DNA of 13,896 nt from Pseudomonadota bacterium (GCA_028877195.1 JAPPIL010000045.1:1-13896), one strand, 5' to 3'. Positions 6,256 through 13,879 are shown, counted from the stretch's first letter. The notes: a model not told the origin generated them from the letters alone. A program made the numbers and translations.

Positions 6256-8004
6256 ATGAAATTTGCTGAAATAGAAAACTGGATTACCGATGTCGTCAAG
6301 CTCACCAATCCCAAAGAGGTAGTGTGGTGTAATGGCTCCCAAGAAGAGCATAACAATGCTTTGGCAGCGATGGCCAAGCGGGGGGAGATTTTGCCGATCA
6401 CTGCCCCTGGCTACAAGAACTGTCATCTCTACCGCTCGCATCCCAGCGATGTCGCACGCACCGAACACAAGACCTATGTCTGCACCAACACACCTGAAGC
6501 TGCGGGGCCGAACAATAATTGGCTTGACCCTGACAAGGCGCATGCGAAGGTTGACCGTGTGTTCCGCAACTGCATGCAGGGTCGCACGATGTATGTGATT
6601 CCCTACTGTATGGGGCCGATCGACTCGCCACATTCTGGGTTGGGCATTGAGTTGACTGACAGTCTTTATGTCGTTGCCAACATGTTCATCATGACTCGCA
6701 TCGGTGATAAAGCATTAGAAAAGATCAAGACCAACAAGTTTGATGTCGTGCGTGGTCTGCATTCAACCGCTGACCTTGACCCTGACAAGCGCTACATCAT
6801 GCATTTCCCAGAGAAACTACTGATCAAAAGCATCGGTTCAGGTTATGGTGGCAACGCTTTACTAGGCAAGAAGTGTCATGCATTGCGGCTGGCGAGTTGG
6901 CAAGCCAAGCATGGTGGTTGGCTAGCAGAGCATATGCTGATCGCAGGGATTGAACATGCGGGCAAGACCCATTATGTCGCGGCGGCGTTCCCTTCCGCTT
7001 GTGGCAAGACCAATCTTGCGATGCTTATCCCACCCGAAAAGCACCGTGATTACAAGATATGGACGGTTGGCGATGACATCGCTTGGCTACGTTTGGGCGA
7101 AGATGGCCGCATGTGGGCGATGAACCCAGAGTCTGGTTATTTTGGCGTTGTGCCTGGCACCAATGAAAACACCAACCCGATTGCTAATGACATGCTCAAC
7201 CACGATGCCATCTTTACTAACGTAGCATTGACTAGCGAGGGAGAGCCTTGGTGGGAAGGTAAGACAAAGGGTAAGCCACAAATTGATTGGCGTGGCGACC
7301 CTTGGGGTGGTGTCGGCACAGCTGCGCATCCAAACGCACGGTTTACCGTGTCGGCCAAGCATTGCCCGACCTATTCCCCTGCGGCGGAAGACCCGCAAGG
7401 TGTGCCGTTATCGGCGATTATCTTTGGCGGTCGGCGTTCAACGTTGAACCCACTGGTAGCAGAAGCGTTTGACTGGACGCATGGCATCTTCATGGGCGCG
7501 ACGTTGGCATCCGAGACGACCGCTGCGATTACAGGGCAAGTCGGCACATTGCGCCGCGACCCGATGGCGATGCTGCCGTTTTGTGGCTACAACATGGGTG
7601 ATTACTGGCAACATTGGTTAAGTTTCCAAGACAAGTCGCAGAACTTACCTCGTATTTTCCAAGTGAACTGGTTTCAGAAGAATGCGCAAGGCAAGTTTGC
7701 TTGGCCTGGGTTTGGCGACAACATCAGGGTGTTGAAATGGATCGTTGAGCGTTGTGAAAACAAAGTTGATGCGCAACACACACCGATTGGCAATCTACCC
7801 AACATTGATGATATAGACTTTGATGGTGTTAGCGATGCTGATCGCGACCAGCTTCTCGCCGTCGTTAAGAAGGACTGGCTTGAAGAACTCGACGACCTTG
7901 ACGACCACTTTGGCAAGTATGGCAGTCATACGCCGCCCCAGTTTAAGGTTTTACAAGAACGCATGCGCAAGGAGTTTACAACCACGGATGAACAAGCAGG
8001 CTAA
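6256..8004 (+). CDS. pckG: Phosphoenolpyruvate carboxykinase (GTP) (PckG)
   Basis: This 582-residue GTP-dependent enzyme interconverts oxaloacetate and phosphoenolpyruvate at the entry to gluconeogenesis. Diagnostic blocks are YVIPYCMGPIDSPHSGLGIE, the kinase-1a loop FPSACGKTN (about 245-253, with the reactive Cys typical of the GTP class), TVGDDIAW for the metal site, and FGGRR near 390. An aromatic-rich guanine-binding region (FCGYNMGDYWQHW) follows. It clearly belongs to the GTP class and not the ATP class. Length is slightly below the usual 595-625. ATG at 6256 follows AGAGAG by five bases; a GTG two codons earlier is less likely. The next gene starts inside its last codons. It is an intact housekeeping gene. 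Confidence 0.97.
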   Translation: MKFAEIENWITDVVKLTNPKEVVWCNGSQEEHNNALAAMAKRGEILPITAPGYKNCHLYRSHPSDVARTEHKTYVCTNTPEAAGPNNNWLDPDKAHAKVDRVFRNCMQGRTMYVIPYCMGPIDSPHSGLGIELTDSLYVVANMFIMTRIGDKALEKIKTNKFDVVRGLHSTADLDPDKRYIMHFPEKLLIKSIGSGYGGNALLGKKCHALRLASWQAKHGGWLAEHMLIAGIEHAGKTHYVAAAFPSACGKTNLAMLIPPEKHRDYKIWTVGDDIAWLRLGEDGRMWAMNPESGYFGVVPGTNENTNPIANDMLNHDAIFTNVALTSEGEPWWEGKTKGKPQIDWRGDPWGGVGTAAHPNARFTVSAKHCPTYSPAAEDPQGVPLSAIIFGGRRSTLNPLVAEAFDWTHGIFMGATLASETTAAITGQVGTLRRDPMAMLPFCGYNMGDYWQHWLSFQDKSQNLPRIFQVNWFQKNAQGKFAWPGFGDNIRVLKWIVERCENKVDAQHTPIGNLPNIDDIDFDGVSDADRDQLLAVVKKDWLEELDDLDDHFGKYGSHTPPQFKVLQERMRKEFTTTDEQAG

Positions 8005-9241
8005 TTACGCCCGCCCCGAACTTATCGCCCCTGCGGGCGGTATTGATAAGCTACACGTTGCTTATCGCTACGGGGCGGATGCGGTATATTTGGGCGGCAA
8101 GAGCTTCAATCTACGCGCTAAATCAAGCAACTTTTCTTTTACTGAACTTGCGAGTGCGGTCGCCCATGCGCATGCCATGCAGAAAAAAATTTACATCACT
8201 CTTAACATCCTCGCACATGATCGTGAGGTGCGTGCTTTACCGAAGTTCATCCGCAAGCTGGATGAGCTCAAGGTTGATGCGGTAATCGTCGCTGATTTGG
8301 GGGTGCTTGATTTAGTGCGAGAGCATTCGCAGTTGCCTGTGCATGTCAGCACGCAAGCAAGTGTTACCAATTGGCGCAGTGCTCGCATGTGGCACAAGCT
8401 TGGTGCGAAGCGTTGTGTGTTAGCGCGTGAACTGTCGTTGACCGAAATACGAAAGATAAAAGACCAAGTGCCTGAATTAGAGCTTGAGGTGTTTGTGCAT
8501 GGGGCGATGTGCATGACCTATTCGGGGCGGTGTAATTTATCCAGTTACTTCTCTGAACGTGATGGCAACCGCGGTGTCTGTTCAAATACCTGTCGTTGGA
8601 AGTATCATCTCGTCGAGGAGAAGCGTCCCAACGAGTATTATCCCGTCTACGAGGATGACACTGGCTCTTATATCTATAATTCCAAAGACCTGTGCACGAT
8701 TGAATTCATCGATAAAATACTTGACGCGGGGGCAACGGGGTTGAAGATTGAGGGACGGATGAAGAGCTTGCTTTACTGTGCTTTGACGACCAAAATTTAT
8801 CGTGCCGCGGTGGATAGTTATCTGGCGGGTGATTTTCAATTTGACCCAGCTTGGTTGCAGCAACTGCAAAGCTTCAGTCATCGCGGTTATACTGCTGGCT
8901 TCTATCATGGCAAGCTGGATGGTGATTTTCAAAACCGCAATGGCGGCTATACCAGCACGCACAAGTATGTCGGTTTTTTGCAAGTGGCATCTGGGCATGA
9001 GCAAGAACAAGTGCGCCCTCATACGTATCAAGCAACGATTCACGAGAAGATCAATATCGGTGATAAGTTAGAAATTATCTGCCCTGATGACTCAAAACCA
9101 AAAGCGTTTACTCTAGAGGAGATGAGAGATGTGCGTGATAAACAAACGCTCGCTACCGCTCAACCAAACATGCAGGTAGCACTTAAGATTCCATTCCCCT
9201 GTGCTGATTATGACCTGTTGCGAGTGGCGGCAACATCTTGA
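7988..9241 (+). CDS. trhP: U32-family tRNA hydroxylation protein, TrhP/YegQ type
   Basis: This is a 417-residue U32 ('collagenase-like peptidase') family protein. The YegQ/TrhP branch in E. coli is needed for 5-hydroxylation of uridine at the tRNA wobble position, with prephenate as a factor. It shows ELIAPAGG (11-18), YGADAVYLGGKSFNLR (28-43), STQASVTNW (121-129) and HGAMCMTYSGRC (171-182). GVCSNTCRWKY (196-206) and GLKIEGRMKS (251-260) follow. C175, C182, C198 and C202 fit the four-Cys iron-sulphur site reported for related U32 proteins. E. coli YegQ is about 453 residues; the loop after CRW is shorter here. The frame is open further upstream inside pckG, but the ATG at 7988 begins the conserved region. 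It overlaps the pckG stop by 17 bases, with AAGGAG 13 bases upstream. Confidence 0.88.
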   Translation: MNKQANYARPELIAPAGGIDKLHVAYRYGADAVYLGGKSFNLRAKSSNFSFTELASAVAHAHAMQKKIYITLNILAHDREVRALPKFIRKLDELKVDAVIVADLGVLDLVREHSQLPVHVSTQASVTNWRSARMWHKLGAKRCVLARELSLTEIRKIKDQVPELELEVFVHGAMCMTYSGRCNLSSYFSERDGNRGVCSNTCRWKYHLVEEKRPNEYYPVYEDDTGSYIYNSKDLCTIEFIDKILDAGATGLKIEGRMKSLLYCALTTKIYRAAVDSYLAGDFQFDPAWLQQLQSFSHRGYTAGFYHGKLDGDFQNRNGGYTSTHKYVGFLQVASGHEQEQVRPHTYQATIHEKINIGDKLEIICPDDSKPKAFTLEEMRDVRDKQTLATAQPNMQVALKIPFPCADYDLLRVAATS

Positions 9242-9259
9242 TTTAAAAACAGAGCAAGC

Positions 9260-10543
9260 ATGAGCAAATCCTATACTGTCGTTGGGCAGCAGAGGCTTGC
9301 GGGGCGAATCACCCCTGCTGGCAATAAGAATGAGATCCTCCCTTGTTTAGCGGCGACCCTCCTTACCGATGCCGATGTTATCTTCACCAGAGTGCCGAAG
9401 ATCGGTGATGTTCTGGTGTTATGCGATATTCTTCGTCATCTTGGTGCGCAAATCTCTTGGCGTGATGATGAGACCCTCGTCTGCAACAGTGCCTCTGTTC
9501 ACAGCTATGAGCCGAGCAGCGACCTTTGCGCTAAAGTGCGAGCTTCTATTCTATTGCTTGCCCCGCTGTTGGCAAGGTTTGGCAAGGTTAACCTACCGTT
9601 GCCAGGCGGCGATGTTATCGGGGCAAGGCGCATTGACTCACATTGGGATGGTATCACCGCATTGGGTGGTCGTCTGACGCTTGAGCATGGCATCAAGGGT
9701 GAAATCAATCATATCCGCGGTTGTGAGATATACCTTGATGAGCCTTCCGTTACCGCCACTGAAAACATCATTCTTCTCGCAGTGTTGGGCAAGGGAACAA
9801 CAGTTATCCGTCATTGTGCCTGTGAGCCGCATGTAGTTGGCTTATGTAATTTACTCGTTGCGATGGGTGCGCAGATAGCAGGTATCGGTTCAAATTGTCT
9901 TACTATTCAGGGGGTTGATCGCCTGCATGGGGCGGAGCATGAGTTGTCGCCTGACTTTATGGAGGTCGGTAGCTTCTTGTGCTTGGGCGCAATCGGCGGT
10001 GGTGATTTAACTATTGAGCGGGTTAACATTGCTGACTTGCGCTTTGTTATCAAGACTTTAACCAAACTCGGCATCCATACCGAATGCGATGAGAAACAGC
10101 AAAGCTTACGGATTCAGAGTTCAGCCTTAGCGATAAAAAACGATCTTGGCAATCGTATCCCACTTATCTACAGCGGTGCTTGGCCTGCTTTTCCGACTGA
10201 CTTGATGTCGGTCGCGATTGTGGCGGCAACCCAAGCACAGGGGACGATCGTTTTTTTTGAAAAAATGTTTGAGGGACGCATGTTCTTCATCGACGGGTTG
10301 TTAGCGATGGGAGCAAACATCGTTCTCTGCGACCCACATCGGGTAGTTATCAGCGGGGCATCGCATCTCACGGCTGCACACCTCACATCGCCTGATGTGC
10401 GGGCAGGTATGGCACTGTTGATGGCGGCACTGATCGCTAATGGCGAGAGCCGTATAGATAATGTCGCACAGATTGAACGTGGCTATGGCAACCTCATCGC
10501 TAAACTACAGGGGCTTGGAGCTAACATTACCGAGCATAACTAA
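9260..10543 (+). CDS. murA: UDP-N-acetylglucosamine 1-carboxyvinyltransferase (MurA), Asp-type active site
   Basis: This 427-residue enzyme performs the first committed step of peptidoglycan synthesis, transferring enolpyruvate from PEP to UDP-GlcNAc in the cytoplasm. It has GNKNEILP (21-28, with the active-site Lys23), the loop LPGGDVIGARRIDSH (114-128), GAWPAFPTDLMS with the catalytic Asp, SPDVRAGMALLMAAL with the expected Arg, and IERGYGNL near the end. In most MurA proteins the loop reads P-G-G-C; here the Cys is Asp118 (codon at 9611-9613). Such natural Asp forms (Mycobacterium, Chlamydia) are known to be fosfomycin-insensitive. It lies 18 bases after trhP with only a weak ribosome-binding site (AGAGCAAGC). 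Length is typical (about 420). Confidence 0.95.
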   Translation: MSKSYTVVGQQRLAGRITPAGNKNEILPCLAATLLTDADVIFTRVPKIGDVLVLCDILRHLGAQISWRDDETLVCNSASVHSYEPSSDLCAKVRASILLLAPLLARFGKVNLPLPGGDVIGARRIDSHWDGITALGGRLTLEHGIKGEINHIRGCEIYLDEPSVTATENIILLAVLGKGTTVIRHCACEPHVVGLCNLLVAMGAQIAGIGSNCLTIQGVDRLHGAEHELSPDFMEVGSFLCLGAIGGGDLTIERVNIADLRFVIKTLTKLGIHTECDEKQQSLRIQSSALAIKNDLGNRIPLIYSGAWPAFPTDLMSVAIVAATQAQGTIVFFEKMFEGRMFFIDGLLAMGANIVLCDPHRVVISGASHLTAAHLTSPDVRAGMALLMAALIANGESRIDNVAQIERGYGNLIAKLQGLGANITEHN

Positions 10544-10672
10544 ACTTCCATTACCACTAGAAAAATTAAATTTGTTTATGTATGTCCACCTCGCATGTGG
10601 CATTGATGATGTCCTGTGCGGTAAGTATCAGGCAATCAGCCATGAGTTATAGGAACTTAAGGAAACAACAAG
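10544..10672. other. Spacer between murA and the exported protein gene
   Basis: These 129 bases contain an AT-rich start (AAAAATTAAATTTG near 10560) and a weak CCAC/GTGG four-base dyad around 10586-10600. Neither a T-tailed terminator nor a clean promoter could be assigned. The ribosome-binding site AAGGAA lies at 10659-10664. Confidence 0.5.
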
Positions 10673-11443
10673 ATGAGCCACAAAATAAACAGCTTCAATT
10701 CTTTAATTATCAGTATCGTCTGCATAGTCAGTATAAATGCTGCGGCGATCAACTTACCGAAAGTGGTTGCAACGACGACTGTTGCTCCAGAGTTGCGTGC
10801 TCTGTTTTTGGAAGACATATTCCTCGGCGATCGGCTCGGCACACGCAAGACCGACAGTGCTTTAGTTGCCAAACTTAAAAACTCACTCCTCACCCCTGCC
10901 CATGCGATATACGCGAACCAGACGATGAAGTTTGTCGCTGATAATGGTCTTACTCCAAAACATTACCATGACAAGGTTGTGTTGGTTGAAAACCGCGACG
11001 GCACGAAGCAAATCGGTGTTGCGTATAATTTCACCCACAATGGGGTCAACGTTAAGGATAGCTCGCTCGTTAATAGCTACCAAGTGAATTTAAAAGACAT
11101 CAAAGGGGTTTTGCTTTGGCACGCAGATATTTACGGCGAGACGGCACACTTCACCTCTTTGGAGGAAGCACGCTTGATGTATGTTATAGAAGACATCAAC
11201 ACCCAAGAACTACTAGCTAACAAGCATGCCGAAGATAACCCTATCTATGAGTTGATGAACTTCAAATTGGACGGCAAGCAACCAACATTACCTGACAATA
11301 CGGCTATATCTGGTCAAGTCATTGCGCTGTTTAGCGATGGTTCAAAACTAGTCGTCGGCGAACATTATCGCAACCTAAACAGCAGAGATGAATGGATGAC
11401 AGCTATAGATGGTGAACAGCTTCATGTTTACTTGATCAAATAG
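10673..11443 (+). CDS. Exported protein of unknown function
   Basis: I do not recognise a family for this 256-residue protein. Residues 1-25 look like a Sec signal peptide: a Lys near the start, a hydrophobic core SLIISIVCIVSI and an A-A-A cleavage region. The mature part has no Cys, no further membrane span and no low-complexity run, so a soluble periplasmic or secreted protein is likely. It contains several aromatic- and His-bearing stretches (KHYHDK, VLLWHADIYGE) and beta-like segments. ATG at 10673 follows AAGGAA by eight bases, a good start. It is separated from murA by 129 bases. Its 3' end overlaps the opposing lipoprotein gene by 16 bases. Confidence 0.75.
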   Translation: MSHKINSFNSLIISIVCIVSINAAAINLPKVVATTTVAPELRALFLEDIFLGDRLGTRKTDSALVAKLKNSLLTPAHAIYANQTMKFVADNGLTPKHYHDKVVLVENRDGTKQIGVAYNFTHNGVNVKDSSLVNSYQVNLKDIKGVLLWHADIYGETAHFTSLEEARLMYVIEDINTQELLANKHAEDNPIYELMNFKLDGKQPTLPDNTAISGQVIALFSDGSKLVVGEHYRNLNSRDEWMTAIDGEQLHVYLIK

Positions 11444-12195
11444 CAGTCGCTTTCATGCACGTGGTTGTGTCCTGCTAATCTTACCAGCACCAAGTCGCCT
11501 GCGTCGCAGTTTAATTGCGGCAATGAGATACGACTATACTGGTCGTTCAGCTTATGCGGTTTAACGTCTTTGCTTTGGAGGTAGCGAATGACATCGCCGC
11601 TTGGATTGACCACTATCGCTTTGAGATTGACTTGCTCTTGATGCAACTTTGAACTGACGACCATATCCATACTCCTGCCGCCATAAGCAAGCAACAATTG
11701 CCGACCAGCTGATGCCACATGTAACTCTTGACTTTGCACCACCCGACCATGCGCATAACCACCGATTCTCACGCTGCGAGCCGCCCGCAGAAAAAACAAC
11801 TCCGCATACATGTGAGAAGCTTGGGGGTTAGCGGTAATCGCAAAGATATTGCCATGCGTGCGCCACTGCGCCAGCACAGTTTGCCCCTGCATCAGCCCAT
11901 CGCGATCATATAGTGCCAGCATATTATTGGTTGGTGGCGAGCTGTTTGGAGCATAGATAACCGCTGCGAACAACTGGCCAGCCAGATACACTGCTTCAGC
12001 AGGCGATAGAGCTAACTGCAACGGTGATGACCAAGAGGCTCGCCGCTTACCACTGCTGACAACCATCTCATTGTTGGGACGCAACGCTTGGTAGGAAACC
12101 TGCTGTTCCGCAGCAGCTAACAGCTCCGCATCGCTGTAATCGCTCACACCACCGCAGCCAAGCAATAACAACACAGCTATGATAAATTTTCCCAT
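11428..12195 (-). CDS. Lipoprotein of unknown function
   Basis: This is a 255-residue protein from the ATG at 12193-12195. The N-terminus MGKFIIAVLLLLGC has a Lys, a hydrophobic core and the lipobox L-L-G-C, so Cys14 should be lipidated, followed by a Gly-Gly linker. An ATG 11 codons upstream (12228) would put acidic residues before the signal, so I chose the inner one. Both lack a strong ribosome-binding site. The mature part alternates short hydrophobic beta-like strands with polar loops (ALYDRDGLMQGQTVLAQW, LKAIVVNPSGDVIRYLQSKD), suggesting a beta-rich domain. I recognise no family. It is convergent with the exported-protein gene and divergent from the 459-residue lipoprotein gene. Confidence 0.75.
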   Translation of the reverse strand: MGKFIIAVLLLLGCGGVSDYSDAELLAAAEQQVSYQALRPNNEMVVSSGKRRASWSSPLQLALSPAEAVYLAGQLFAAVIYAPNSSPPTNNMLALYDRDGLMQGQTVLAQWRTHGNIFAITANPQASHMYAELFFLRAARSVRIGGYAHGRVVQSQELHVASAGRQLLLAYGGRSMDMVVSSKLHQEQVNLKAIVVNPSGDVIRYLQSKDVKPHKLNDQYSRISLPQLNCDAGDLVLVRLAGHNHVHESDCYLIK

Positions 12196-12251
12196 TTGGT
12201 TGCCATCATCACTATCTTGCCACCACATCGTCTGATTTTAAAAATAAATTA

Positions 12252-12279
12252 AATATAGTTTTTTAATCAGCAATATCAA
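12252..12279 (-). promoter_or_regulatory. Putative sigma-70-type promoter for the minus-strand lipoprotein gene
   Basis: On the minus strand, TTGATA (12279-12274) and TATATT (12257-12252) are separated by 16 bases, each one mismatch from consensus. They lie about 60 bases upstream of the lipoprotein start in an AT-rich divergent spacer. The match is good, although AT richness raises the chance of accidental boxes. Confidence 0.5.
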
Positions 12280-12320
12280 ATGCTTAATACCAATAAACCT
12301 TGACTGTATTGCCGCCGATC

Positions 12321-12350
12321 TTGTTAGTCCCATGTATAGAATGATATAGT
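12321..12350 (+). promoter_or_regulatory. Putative promoter for the 459-residue lipoprotein gene
   Basis: TTGTTA (12321-12326) and TATAGT (12345-12350) are 18 bases apart, about 60 bases before the TTG start. The -10 differs from TATAAT at one base and the -35 at two. Together with the minus-strand pair, this makes the spacer a likely back-to-back promoter region. Confidence 0.4.
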
Positions 12351-12410
12351 TTTATTACTAATTACATGAAATATGCTGTGTTTTAATTATTAATTGAAGT
12401 TGGAAGAGCA

Positions 12411-13790
12411 TTGCTAACCACATCACAACATAAGATTTTTCACCTTGCATTGGTGCTACTGCTCGTTGCTTGTGGCACAGCACCTGACGCTGACCTCAAG
12501 GCGGTTACAGACAAGACATTGGCATTGGGTATCGTGCGCACCGACGACACTGGCAAAGAGTTCAATCTAATGCTGTGTAGGTGGCAAAAGGCTTACAGCC
12601 GTGAGGACATCGCCGCTAACTGTATGCCAGCACTCATTGATGCTGATGGCAAGGCTGCCGTTATCCCGTATGATTTCCCTGTTAAGCGGACGCAGATTAT
12701 GGTTGCGGGTGCGGCGAAGTGGGCGGTAAGTGTGGCATTGTTGGCGGCGGCGAGTTACTTTATCGGCAAAAAACTGCTCAAGGTCATCGCCCGTACTCGC
12801 CATAAAAATATTGATATGAACTCTATCACTAGTCTTGAGAAGCTCAAGCTAGAAGCTGATGAGAATTTAAGCCATGCCAAGAAGCATCTTGCTTCGGTAG
12901 AAGAAAGACTGATGGAAGCAAAAAAGGTGCGGTTGGAAAATTACCATGATAACGGCATTCCCCCGAATAATCGTCGTTTTGTGCCTCTATTGCGCACCAC
13001 TGATTTCAAAGCAATTGACAGTTTAGAAACCGCCAAGAAGAGAGCCAAAAAAACTTTAACAGTAGCGGAAAAACAAGCCAGCGAAACCAAGACCATGTAT
13101 CACAACGCCAAAGCCCTCTATCAATGGAACGTTAATCAAAGCAAAGATATTCCTGCTCTCAAGGAACGATTGTTAAAGGATTTAGAAAACATCAAGGTCA
13201 ATGCGGTGATTATCAAAGATGGCAAAAGCTACACCTCTATGCCAATTGCGAAGCTACGCGAATTGATTGCGCATTATGGCGACAAGGTCATGGCGTTGCG
13301 ACAGGAGTTGAACACACTTAAGACCGCGACAAGCAAAAGAGCACAACGGCGCAAAGCAAAACTGCTCGCAAGAATAGAGGCATACGAGGAAATGATTGCC
13401 AGCAATAAGATGAGCATTGTTAATTTAGAAGATGCGATAAAAGCTATCAAGGCAAGTGATACTACCATCAGTGCCGAACAATACCAGCAGATCTATCGCA
13501 CCATGGTGGATACTACGACTGCACTGAAGGGCAATAATATCTTTCAAGTCATGACTGCGACTGCCTCGGCAGTGCTTGTCAGCCGAATAATCAGTCCGTT
13601 AACCGCATGGGGGCGTGATGAACGCATGTTAGCTAAATACTGGCATGCTTTATTCTATCAGTATAGTGATATGGACTTTGCCACCCCAATAGATATTGAT
13701 GTGCGTGCTAATCTCAAGGTGCTGGCAAAAAAAGTTTTCCCACAATTCAAAATAAATCCCGCCATAGAAACATTTGTCGCAGGAGAATAG
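12411..13790 (+). CDS. Lipoprotein with internal membrane segment and long coiled coils, unknown function
   Basis: This 459-residue protein has no family I recognise. Residues 1-21 form a lipoprotein signal with lipobox L-V-A-C (Cys21). Residues 22-95 are a small domain with two Cys (C56, C71) that could pair outside the cytoplasm. Residues about 97-118 (MVAGAAKWAVSVALLAAASYFIG) look like a membrane span followed by KKLLK. Residues about 139-233 and 244-345 are Lys/Glu/Ala-rich and heptad-like, suggesting coiled coils. A second weakly hydrophobic patch lies at about 377-396. A lipid anchor plus one span would place the coiled coils in the cytoplasm if the protein stays in the inner membrane, which is an unusual layout. 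The TTG start follows GGAAGAG closely; no ATG would preserve the signal. Confidence 0.8.
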   Translation: MLTTSQHKIFHLALVLLLVACGTAPDADLKAVTDKTLALGIVRTDDTGKEFNLMLCRWQKAYSREDIAANCMPALIDADGKAAVIPYDFPVKRTQIMVAGAAKWAVSVALLAAASYFIGKKLLKVIARTRHKNIDMNSITSLEKLKLEADENLSHAKKHLASVEERLMEAKKVRLENYHDNGIPPNNRRFVPLLRTTDFKAIDSLETAKKRAKKTLTVAEKQASETKTMYHNAKALYQWNVNQSKDIPALKERLLKDLENIKVNAVIIKDGKSYTSMPIAKLRELIAHYGDKVMALRQELNTLKTATSKRAQRRKAKLLARIEAYEEMIASNKMSIVNLEDAIKAIKASDTTISAEQYQQIYRTMVDTTTALKGNNIFQVMTATASAVLVSRIISPLTAWGRDERMLAKYWHALFYQYSDMDFATPIDIDVRANLKVLAKKVFPQFKINPAIETFVAGE

Positions 13791-13793
13791 ACC

Positions 13794-13803
13794 GCTTTGT
13801 TGC
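13794..13803 (+). repeat. Partial copy of IS903-end-like motif
   Basis: GCTTTGTTGC at 13794-13803, continuing TTAATCA, repeats the core found 28 bases downstream at 13822-13831. It lies right after the stop codon of the 459-residue lipoprotein gene. It is short, so duplication is likely but not certain. Confidence 0.4.
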
Positions 13804-13820
13804 TTAATCATGGTGTTGCC

Positions 13821-13840
13821 GGCTTTGTTGCATAACTAAC
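13821..13840 (+). repeat. IS903-end-like motif near the right edge
   Basis: GGCTTTGTTGCATAAC matches the first 16 bases of the recalled IS903 terminal repeat at 14 positions. It also shares TTTGTTGCATAA-TAAC with 1623-1639 in inverted orientation. In this orientation any element would extend to the right, out of the window. No transposase reading frame is visible in the remaining 56 bases. Confidence 0.45.
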
Positions 13841-13856
13841 ATCTCCTTTTTAGTAT

Positions 13857-13879
13857 GCGGAGGGCTTTCCCCCCTCCGC
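13857..13879. other. GC-rich hairpin at the right edge
   Basis: GCGGAGGG (13857-13864) pairs perfectly with CCCTCCGC (13872-13879) around a seven-base loop. It is followed by a C-rich stretch and preceded by TTTTTAG, so neither strand has the T-run after the stem that an intrinsic terminator needs. It could still act as a weak transcription end for the lipoprotein gene or belong to an element running out of the window. Confidence 0.5.

Noticed and set aside
7087..7398. Open frames of 70-100 codons antisense to pckG
   Set aside because: They lie wholly opposite a strongly conserved gene and have no recognisable protein features; they are shadows of its codon pattern.
7820..7987. N-terminal extension of the U32 protein frame inside pckG
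   Set aside because: The extra 56 codons are read entirely within pckG in another frame and show no family similarity; the conserved protein starts at the ATG at 7988.
10251..10265. T8-G-A6 run inside murA as a frameshift or slippage site
   Set aside because: The MurA frame is intact through the run (VFFEKMFEGR fits the family), so there is no evidence for programmed or accidental shifting.
10461..10652. 63-codon frame overlapping the end of murA
   Set aside because: Most of it lies inside murA in another frame, with no ribosome-binding site and no protein-like features in the rest.
13857..13879. Intrinsic terminator after the last gene
   Set aside because: The stem is good, but neither strand has a T-run following it; the T-run present lies before the stem on the plus strand.
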